NCBI GenBank assembly: GCA_028274465.1
Contig: CM051458.1
Coordinates: forward strand, 52,813,253-52,877,252
Source of the DNA: Plantago ovata
Lineage: Eukaryota; Streptophyta; Magnoliopsida; Lamiales; Plantaginaceae
Direction: 5' to 3'
DNA: 64,000 nt
Under the pieces are notes generated by a model. It searched no databases. It was not told where the DNA came from and saw only the letters and a list, made by a program, of their open reading frames with translations. A program made the translations under genes and the position numbers. Below, piece by piece: positions 45,625 through 54,113 of the stretch; within the stretch, counting starts at the first letter, position 1, and every line of letters begins with the position of its first letter.

Positions 45625-46418
45625 ATGCCACAAAGGGAGAGGAGAACTCCCGTTTGGCTACTATGAAGTATTGGAGGGGGATCGATTACAACCATGTCAA
45701 GGAGAGTGATCTCGTTAGAGGTGCGTTCGAGCCACGGGCTCTTGCAACAACGTCGCGGTTTATCCAAAAGGAGGAGCGAGAATCCACCTGGAGTAAGGAC
45801 TCCTATGCCTATTCATGCACCACCGAAGCGATAGAAACAATTATTACGTCACCAATCTATCACAAGGACTGCAAGGTTCGTGTGAATAGGAAGGCACCAG
45901 GACGACCTCACCACAACGGATTCAGTCTTGAGTCGACAGTGGTGAGAAAGTTCTGAATCGCTAGCTTGGTTCCAAAACATAATGACATGGACACCCAACC
46001 CCTCTTAGGGGTTCCCCTTGACTGCCTCTAAAGGGAGCGCCATACAGACATCGGGGGCATCAACCGTAGAGAATGTGGTCGACATTGGAAAAAATGGAAG
46101 AAAACCTCTGAGTATCCGAGCAGCTTATTGTAACCTCCTCGGGGTGTAAAACGTTGGAGAAGGAGGCTCTGATACCACTGCTCTTTCCCCTTCAACAGTT
46201 CACAACCTATTGGAGAGCTACAGGATGGACGATTCCATAACTGCGGCGGCTAATCTTGAGGATTCTCTTCGACAATGCAACTCTACTGGTGACGATGGTG
46301 ATGACAGTAGTGACAATGAAGACCATAGGGACAATGAGGATGCCATGAATACTGATGGAAGAGTTGGCCCTATCAATGGAACTACCACTACCACCACGAG
46401 CTCCGATGATCACCTATA
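45625..46418 (+). pseudogene. Very divergent remnant of the PF20167-like ORF, unit 2
   Basis: It lies where unit 1 has 38597-39895. Weak but collinear matches remain: DLVRGAFEPRALATTSRFI against VLVRGIIVPWTPASISAFI, LVPKHNDMDTQPLLGVPLDCL against LITRMNDTWIQPNYVELLYCL, and DIGGINRRECGRHWKKWKK against DIGHIMYAEYERHWEKKKK. Stops and frameshifts are frequent, and the Gln-rich C-terminus is gone. This segment is far more divergent than the gag-pro on its left or the 3' region on its right. Confidence 0.55.
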
Positions 46419-48001
46419 AGGCCCCTCGAGCAGTCTCAATACCTTTCATCCAGCATACTTAGCCGACCGAGGCCAAACCACGCGGTAACATCTAGTATCA
46501 CATCTTATTTCCTCATTTTCTTACTGCTAGGGACTAGCTTTATATTCATGAGGGGGGATGGGATTTAAGTGAACTAGTGTTGTTAGTTTGGAGCTTGCCA
46601 TTGATGGCTTAGAGCTTGGATTGGTAGGATGAGTATAATACCTTGCGTGTTTATCCGTCTGCATTTGCATTTGCACACTTACTGCTTTCTTAGTTTTTAG
46701 TTGCATACACTACATTCATCCTAGGATAGTCTTGCATGTTTTATGTGGAGTTTATTGCCAAATTTTTTGAACTTTTTTATTGGGTAGATTAACTAATTAT
46801 GACATTAATCGTATGCTTCATCTCTATGAATTTGTTTGAGGTTTTTCTCGCTTGGCTTGTCACATTTATGTATTGCACTTAGTTAAGCTTGGTAGTCTCG
46901 ACATCACTTAGTGGTGTTTTCTCTACTGCGGTTCACGAAGGCCTTTATAATAGGATGATGCATGTTAGGGTCTTATGGTTGTTTTCCCGAGTAATTATGT
47001 ACCTAAGAGGCAACAAGTCTTCACCTTGCTTTGAGATTGCTAAATGCCTAGGAAGGAGGTAGTGTGAGATTGTGTGATCCTTTGTTTGCAACCTACTCTT
47101 CCGAATAGGTCTGGGGAAGGGGATTACGCTTTCATTAGACTTGTTTTTCATTTTTAGTTTATTTTTCCTTTTTTGTAAGTTTTGTACTCCAACCTATTCT
47201 TTCGAATAGGTTTGGGGAGGTCGTTTGTGAGTCAGTTTTCTTTCTTTTTCGTTGTGCTACTGCTGGCTAAAAAAAAATTGAAAAAAAAAAGAAAAAAGAA
47301 AAATTCCAGAAAAAATAAAAAAACTGGAAAAGAATAAAAGAAAGAAAAAAAAGAAAGGGAAAAGAACCCAAAAAAGCAAAGAAGGGTCCAAAAGAGCCAA
47401 AAACAGTTTAGCAAAGTGTTGTGTCTCATTTTCCAATTCTTGTAATGTTCGTAATCGTGTTGTAATTTTCTATCTTTTCTTTTTGTTTGAGTGTCATCTG
47501 TTCTAGACCACCCTCGTCCTGCCATTCAGGAAGTGGTGAATAGCTTAAGGCTTTGTTTGAGAGATGGGTAGAATAGGGGAGTGTTATCTTTTTAGGGAAC
47601 CCTCCTTCGTTTGATGAGAGCCAGTATTGGTTCGACCTCTTTGAGGAAAAGTCTTAACTTGGTGAACAGCAGTAAGTCCTCAGTTTCATAGGCACGGGAC
47701 AACCATTCGTATTTTAACATGTTTCATTACGTCGTCACTGACTAGGTCCAGGTAGAGAATGTTACGAGAGACTATCTTGTCTTGACATAAGTGCTTATGT
47801 GAATGTGTATGAGTCAATCGAGGCATTCTTCAACCTATATTCATGTTATGATTTGTATGGTTTTTGTTCATATGTTTTTGATAGATTCAATAGATTAGTT
47901 CATTTCATTTGGCATGAGACTCCATTTTGTGTTGCATTGTTTTTTGCATTAGAGTCTAGCTTAGTTGCTTGAGGACAAGCAAAGGTTCGGTTTGGGAAGT
48001 T
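46419..48001 (+). repeat. 3' noncoding region and PPT, array unit 2
   Basis: Standard blocks again, with hairpins at 47090-47111 (one arm mutated) and 47191-47212, a purine tract at 47269-47370 and the AGGA-loop hairpin at 47965-47982. The polypurine tract ends TTTGGGAAGTT rather than TTTGGGGAGTT. Confidence 0.8.
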
Positions 48002-49202
48002 TGATGAATGTGTATTTTACACTTTCATTTGAGTCTTTTTTCACCAATTTAGCTATCCTCTACGTTAATTTAGCTATATTTTAGTGCATTTTATTAGAAT
48101 AGTGTCACGTTTCCCTTTAGTTTGTATTTTATAGGTTTTGGGTGAAAAACTCGTTTTTCCGGGCAATAATATTGAAGTAGACAAGGAATTGGTGTTCCGA
48201 AGGCCTAATTGTAGTATCCAGAAGATTTCGGATAGGATTTGAAGTCTAGAGGTCGAGTCTGAACGCTAAAAGGTCACTAGAAGGCAAAAACCGAGTCCGA
48301 AAAGGAGAAGAAATCCAAAAACGTGTCGAAAATGCGTATCTGGCCGAAAAAACCCCCCGGGCGAGTCGCCCGGGACATGGGGGGAATCGTCCCACACCAG
48401 GCGAATCGCCCGGTGTGTGGGGCGACTCGCCCCACACCTGCCGAATCACTATATATAGTTTCTCAGTTTTCTCCGTTTTTCATACTTTCTCAGACCTTTT
48501 CTCTCACCTTTCTCATTAGTTTTAGGTAGGAATTCTCCAGAGCCTGTTTTGGGGATTCTTAGCTTAGGATATACTTTTTCTTAGCGTTTTGGAGCTTGTA
48601 AGATCGCGATTCGTCGGAGATTGACAACCTTCGGTATCATTGTAACATACAGTTTTTCTATTTATATTTATTATCTTTCAACATGTTTTCATTCAATCTT
48701 GCTATGATTTCTGTTGATTGCATGACATCTATGAGTAGCTAAACTTCTCGTTGGTGATAGTATGTGATTTCTTAGCGAAGGGTTAATAATTATGCTAATG
48801 GCTATATCGCGCATTATACTTTGAGTTATTGCTTTATTTCTTTGATCTATCTAAAACCTCTATCTTCGTAGTGTTGAATAATTACGGAACACAATTGGAC
48901 AATTCATTGATCAAAGATCTCTATGCAAAACCGGGGACTTCATGCATGATTATTAACCTGCTATGCTTTGAATGACCATACTATCACCAATCTCCATTAT
49001 CTGTTAAGAAAAACCTTTGCTAAGTAGTCTGTTGATTTTATATTCTTAAGTTAGATTAGATAAAGCTAGTTATAGTCCTTAGAGATCGACACTCGAGGTT
49101 ATTCTACTGCTACACTACGGTTTTCGTTGTAGTTGTGAATTGCCTTTGGCTAAATACAAATTTACTTGATTAATTAGAATCTGACAAATTCTCCGTTCAT
49201 CA
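48002..49202 (+). mobile_element. Athila-like LTR 3 of the array
   Basis: TGATGAATGTG to CTCCGTTCATCA, 1201 bp. The next base (49203) is inside the copia A integrase region, with no primer site. TATA box at 48450-48458. Confidence 0.9.
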
Positions 49203-50173
49203 CCGGTGAAGTAGGAGAATTTAGTGGTTGCGACACATTCACTATTGCGCTCCCACTGGATGCAAGAAACTTACCCAGTATTTCGCTTCTAACATTTGTA
49301 TCTCCTACTGCTCCCACTGAATTGTTGTCAATTCCATTTGACAACTCTTCAACCTCATTGTTATTTCGCGGTTCTTGAATTTCTTCCAATTCTACTCTAC
49401 TACGATCTTGATCTTTGAAGACATAGTCGTCTTCTAGAAAAGTCGCATTCCTAGAAACAATGATCTTGAAATCATCGCGAGAATAGAAAAAGTAACCTCT
49501 GGTTTCCCTAGGATAACCGATGAAATAACACTTTTCGCTTTTTGTTTCCAATTTGCCAGTGAGCATCTTCTTCACATATGCTGGACAACCCCAGGTTCGC
49601 ATGTGTGAGAGAACATGCTTCTTACCATGCCATAACTCATATTGTGTCTTTTCGACTGACTTAGATGGAACGCGATTCAGAATGTATATTGAGTTTTGTA
49701 ATGCATATCCCCATAAGAATGTCGGAAGAGTAGAGAAGCTCATCATGGATCTCACGATGTCTAACAAAGTTCGATTTCTCCTTTTGGAAACACCGTTTAA
49801 TTGTGGTGTTTCAGGAGGTGTCCATTGAGATCTAATCCCATTTTATTTTAAGTAATCTGTGAATTCTCTACTCAAGTATTCGCCTCCACGATCAGATCGA
49901 AGAGACTTAATGCTTGTTTCGAGTTGTTTTTCTACTTCGTTTGTATACTCCTTAAACTTCTCAAAGGCTTCGGACTTGTGCTTCATAAGATACACATGTC
50001 CAAATCTAGAGAAGTCGTCAGTAAAGGTTATGAAGTATGAATAACCTCCCCTAGCTTGAGTTGCGAAAGGTCCACATACATCGCTATGGATCAACTCAAA
50101 TACCTTCTCGGCTCGTACTCCCTTTCCTAGAAAGGGTTTGTTGGTCATCTTTCCTTTCAGACATGATTCACAT
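49203..50173 (-). pseudogene. Copia A integrase
   Basis: Read leftward from 50173: the end of the GAG pre-integrase domain (ESCLKGKMTNKPFLG), then the integrase core with HSDVCGPF, SYFITFTDDFSRF, and LRSDRGGEYLS. An in-frame TAA follows DYLK (49843-49845). The next residues, [21 protein letters not shown], have Lys where the third catalytic Glu of copia integrases is expected. The C-terminal half continues ([43 protein letters not shown]) to 49203, where LTR 3 of the array begins. The linker toward RT is missing on both sides of the array. Confidence 0.9.
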
Positions 50174-50385
50174 TGTAACGACCCGACCAATCCGGCCGGC
50201 GTGGTTACTCCTGGACGGACCCACACACGTCCCCATAGTATGATATTGTCCGCTTTGGGCCTGAGCCCGCACGAATTTGCTTTTGGAATCAACCAAAATG
50301 CCTCATACCATGTGAGAGTGGTGGTCTAACATATATACCCTTTATTCCACTCACTCTTAAGCGATGTAGGATGCGGGGCATTACA
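50174..50385. mobile_element. Short solo LTR of a TRIM-like family
   Basis: 212 bp from TGTAACGACCCGACC to GGGGCATTACA. The first ~55 bp resemble the Cassandra LTR next to it (CCGGCC..GTGGTTACTC..GGACGG), but it lacks the 5S-like segment. Its left flank CACAT (50169-50173) matches CACAT at 51181-51185, on the far side of the Cassandra element, rather than its own right flank. Confidence 0.7.
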
Positions 50386-50531
50386 AATGTAACGACCCGG
50401 TCCACTAACGGGCCGAGACCCAGCCCAACGGGCCGGCAAGGTTACTCATGGGCGCTCTCCGGGGTGATATGCTAGCCCCACAGACCAACACGGGTTCTAA
50501 TCCGCGCACTTTGTCCTCACTCGTGCGCACA

Positions 50532-50600
50532 CCGGGAACTTCCCAGTGGGTCACCCATCCTAGAATTGCTCCAGAGCAAGCACGCTTAACTCTGAAGTTC
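50532..50600 (-). promoter_or_regulatory. 5S rRNA-like segment of Cassandra LTR (left)
   Basis: On the - strand: GAAGTTCAGAG-type start, AGTTAAGCGTGCTTG (box A-like) and AGGATGGGTGACCCA (box C-like), then CTGGGAAGTTCCC. This is the internal RNA polymerase III promoter arrangement of 5S rRNA genes as generally known. The equivalent copy is at 51023-51090. Confidence 0.85.
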
Positions 50601-51022
50601 TTATAGGTGGATTCCCAAAAAGAAAGGTGCACCTTGTTGGTATGAGTAGCGTTCTCAACCCTTTTAAGCCTCTGAAATCTGGGGCGTTACAATCACCCCC
50701 TCTTAAATTGCGCAACGTCCTCGTTGCGCGCTGTCTCGAGACCAACCATCCGTGCAGGATTCTAGAGGTGGCCCCTCCAGGATCAAGAGGTGGCTCCCAC
50801 CGTCGATACGGTGTAGCACTTTGCCCCGGATGGCACTTAGTTCCTGCAGTTCCGGATAGTCCCGCTCTGATACCAATGTAACGACCCGGTCCACTAACGG
50901 GCCGAGACCCAGCCCAACGGGCCGGCAAGGTTACTCATGGGCGCTCTCCGGGGTGATATGCTGGCCCCACAGACCAACACGGGTTCTAATCCGCGCACTT
51001 TGTCCTCACTCGTGCGCACACC

Positions 51023-51090
51023 GGGAACTTCCCAGTGGGTCACCCATCCTAGAATTGCTCCAGAGCAAGCACGCTTAACTCTGAAGTTCT
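51023..51090 (-). promoter_or_regulatory. 5S rRNA-like segment of Cassandra LTR (right, 5' LTR)
   Basis: The same arrangement as in the left LTR. As this is the 5' LTR, it is the copy that would start transcription. Confidence 0.85.
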
Positions 51091-51180
51091 TCTAGGTGGA
51101 TTTCCGAAAAGAAAGGTGCACCTTGTTGGTATGAGTAGCGTTCTCAACCCTTTTAAGCCTCTGAAATCTGGGGCGTTACA

Positions 51181-52210
51181 CACATTGTCCATATGATTCG
51201 AAATTAAATGAAGTTAAATAGTCCAACTTATTTAATCGTGCAATTCTCGTCTCATTTATATGGCCAAGTCTACAATGCCACAAGTAGGTAGGATTTTTCA
51301 CATTACTTAATTTAGGCTTCTTGTTTTGCACATGAAACATATTATGTCTACAATCAAGTAAATATAAACCATTCACGAGTGTTTCAATCCCATAATTAAC
51401 ATCATTACGCAAAATGTAACAATTACTATTTGCAAAACGAAATGAGAAACCATCAATGTCTAACATAGGAATAGAAATTATATTTCTGATGATTGAAGGA
51501 AGAAAATAACAATTACTTAGTTCTAAAATAAATCCCGATGACAAGTCTAGTCTATAAGTTCCTACACGCTCAGCAGCAACTCGTGCTCCATTCCCCACGC
51601 GTAGGTCGACTTCCCCTGGTCTAACCAGTCTGCTGTCACTTAGGCCCTGCACATTATTACAAATGTGTGAGCCACATGTTGTATCTAATACCCAACAATT
51701 GGAATTATTTGTAGACATATTAATTTCAATAGCAAATATACCTGTGTTGGAGCCAGACGCACCATGCAAAGCTCCATCGGCCTTAGCCTTCTCACAGTCC
51801 CTCTTCCAGTGCCCCTTTGCCTTGCAATAGAGGCAGGCATCCTTCACAACCTTTGCCTGCTTATGCACCCCTCCCTTGGGCTTGAGTGTTTGAGGCTTCG
51901 GTCCAACCTTAGCCTTCTTCTTCTTCTTGAACCTGTTCTTGGAACCATTCCATGGACCGGTCTTTGAAGTAGATCCCACCATGAGAACACTCTTTCCTTT
52001 GCTTATGGTCTGACCATAAGTCTTTAGCATGTTGTGGAGCTCCGGTAATGTCACCTCCTTGTCATTCATGTTGAAGTTCACAATGAACGTCGAGAATGAG
52101 TCAGGGAGTGACTGGAAAACAATCACAGCAGACACACTGTTCTCAAATGATATGCCAACAGATGCTAGCCTTTCAATCATACTTATCATTTTGAGAACGT
52201 GGTCTGATAC
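51181..52210 (-). pseudogene. Copia A gag (3' part), protease and pre-integrase domain
   Basis: The open frame runs leftward from about 52210 to the TRIM insertion. It has the end of a copia gag (MISMIERLASVG, VIVFQSLPDSFSTFI), a Lys-rich stretch, a CCHC knuckle CLYCKAKGHWKRDC, the protease active-site region WVLDTTCGSHIC, and a pre-integrase domain (YLWHCRLGHINETRIARLNK). The protease triad reads Asp-Thr-Thr where Asp-Thr/Ser-Gly is standard, so it is probably dead. The gag N-terminus is cut at 52210 by a Sirevirus-like LTR. CACAT at 51181-51185 is the target duplication of the TRIM composite. Confidence 0.88.
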
Positions 52211-53852
52211 TGTTGGTCCCTTTAAACAACAAGAAAAGACTAGAGGGGGGGGTGAATAGTCTTTTCAAACTTTTGTCGTTTAAAAACTTTCTCAGCAAGT
52301 ACTTATTACTTTTCAGTAATGAGGTTGCTGATACTTAACTTTCTCAGCAAGCGTAAGTTACTTTATAGTAGATTGGTTTGCTGATACTTAAAATCAGAGA
52401 GCGGAAGTCTTTGAAACAATAAGTGCTCTTTCAGCAAGTAAAGAGTTTCAGCAAGTGAAGTGAGTGACTGTGTACAAACAGATATAATTTGCTGAAAGCT
52501 AAATGCAGTAAGTAAATCACACAAACGCTTTTATAGTGGTATCTGAGAGTGGCGTAATCTCTCAACTAATCCACTTTGTCCTTTCTAGGACTGAATCCAC
52601 TAAGATATGATTGAGGTTCCTTACAATCTCCTATCTAAAGCGATTCAACAGAAACCAAAGCACACTTGATTTGTCTCCAACCTAAACTAGAGAACTCAAC
52701 CTTGTTCTCCACCAAACTTGGTACTTTTAATCAGCAAAACTATGCTCGATTAAGTTCCCCCTGAATATCACGCCTGAAAGGGTGTATTTTCAGTTAAAGA
52801 GTTTTGGGGTGAGATGACTTAATTATAACTTATTCAGTTACAACAAGTAATCTAAGAAACACAACTTGGAATACTTTGCAGTAAACAAGTTTGATTGTTT
52901 CTGATGTCAAGACTTGTTCTTGTTCGAAAGAAAGAACACTAAACTAATTTCTTAGCCGAGTTTGTTCTACTTCTTCACAAGTAGCTTTTTCAAGCTTTAA
53001 GTCTTGGAACGGATCAATGGCAGTAAGAGAGTTTGAAGGTTTGTGAGTTTGTAAGCACAAGTGAGAGTTTGATCACGTTGTTGACACACTTCAACTCTTT
53101 GTCGGATGACCTCTATTTATAGTGCAAGTAAGGAGCCGTTTGAATTTCAAATCTTAAGGCTTTTGTTCCTTAACATGTCACTATCTTTCTTTTGTACTTT
53201 CAGCAGCGACTTTGTTTGTCTTCTAGTCTTCATGTCCTTCGCGTGTAAGCTTTTCATTAAATGCACATTTGAATAGAATTCAAACAGTAACAATGGAGCG
53301 CAAATTCTCGTACATTCAGCAAGAGGTCACATATGTTTATCAGCAAGTGGTCAATCTCAGTTTCAGCAAGCACAACCTACTCTGTCTTTCAGATTTTCAC
53401 TTATGCAATGTTGTTGCTGAACATTCCACTTTCTGAGCAACACGTGCCTTACCAGTCTTCAGCAATCTTCAAGTCTTCAAGTCTTCGAAATCTTCAAATC
53501 TTCAGATCTTCAAAAAGTCTTCAACATTCTGAACGGTTTCTTATTTGCTTCAATAATTTGTTTGTAAAAAACAAAATATATCTTCAGCAAATGCTTCAAT
53601 AGGTCATTTTCTTTTCAGAAAATAAGATACATTAAAGCTAAGCATCAATAAGATATTTTCTTTTCAGAAAATAAAATACATCATACGCAAAAGAAATAAC
53701 TTATCTAACACCTAACTAAGTCATCAGCAAACGTTCCTCTCATACAATGTCCTTAAAATTCTAAATTCCTATGGACCTTAAGAGTACTAGTTACTGGACT
53801 GTTCTTAATTTAGCATGGTTAATTGCTCATCAAAATTACAAGTTTCCTAACA
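52211..53852 (-). mobile_element. 3' LTR of a Sirevirus-like copia element
   Basis: On the - strand it starts TGTTAGGAAACTTG at 53852, right after a polypurine tract, and ends GGGACCAACA at 52211. The end region CTATTCACCCCCCCCTCTAG is a familiar mark of Sirevirus/Maximus LTRs. A TATA-like CTATAAATAG is at about 53110-53119 on the - strand. The word CAGCAA (or TTGCTG on the other strand) occurs at least ten times. 1642 bp. The 5' LTR of this element is not in the window. Confidence 0.8.
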
Positions 53853-53870
53853 AATTTCTCCCTTTTTGAT
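53853..53870 (-). promoter_or_regulatory. Polypurine tract of Sirevirus-like element
   Basis: On the - strand ATCAAAAAGGGAGAAATT abuts the LTR start TGTTAGG. Confidence 0.8.
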
Positions 53871-54113
53871 GTTAGCAATCCATGGCTAAATTAATTGCTA
53901 CCCTTTTAGAGGTTTCTGATGTTGAATAAATCAGATGATTAATGCAAGCATACTTGAATAAATAAACAGTAAGCATAAGTAAGTTGCATAATCAAAAACC
54001 AATAAGAGTAAAAAAAAATTCATTGCTGAAAGTTATCATTCAGAGGTTTACAAGAAAGCATAGATAACAAGGAATCAGCAAACAAAAACTTTAACAAAAA
54101 CTATTGCAGGGAC

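Larger units (their letters stand above)
33989..49202 (+). mobile_element. LTR-internal-LTR-internal-LTR array of a pol-less Athila-like element
   Basis: Three LTRs (33989-35190, 41344-42522, 48002-49202) separate two internal regions, each with a tRNA-Asp primer site, gag-protease, a downstream transposon-protein-like ORF and the standard 3' region with polypurine tract. Neither internal region has RT, RNase H or integrase, so the unit is non-autonomous (TR-GAG/LARD type). Outer flanks differ (GATGC on the left, CCGGT on the right), and the flanking sequences come from different elements. The array therefore probably arose by recombination between two insertions, not by a single integration. 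LTR2 and LTR3 share more subtype bases with each other than with LTR1. Confidence 0.88.
50388..51180 (-). mobile_element. Cassandra-type TRIM retrotransposon
   Basis: Two LTRs of 304 bp (50388-50691 and 50877-51180), differing at only a handful of positions, flank 185 bp. On the - strand the internal region starts with TTGGTATCAGAG (50876-50865), the Met-tRNA primer site, and ends with a GAGGGGGTGAT polypurine tract (50701-50691 side). There is no coding capacity. The defining mark of Cassandra is a 5S rRNA-like segment in the LTR, seen here on the - strand (GTTAAGCGTGCTTG, AGGATGGGTGACCC). The nearly equal LTRs suggest a recent insertion. Confidence 0.92.

Noticed and set aside
50532-51090. 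5S rRNA genes
   Set aside because: Only part of the 5S sequence, embedded twice in TRIM LTRs; no complete 120-base gene.
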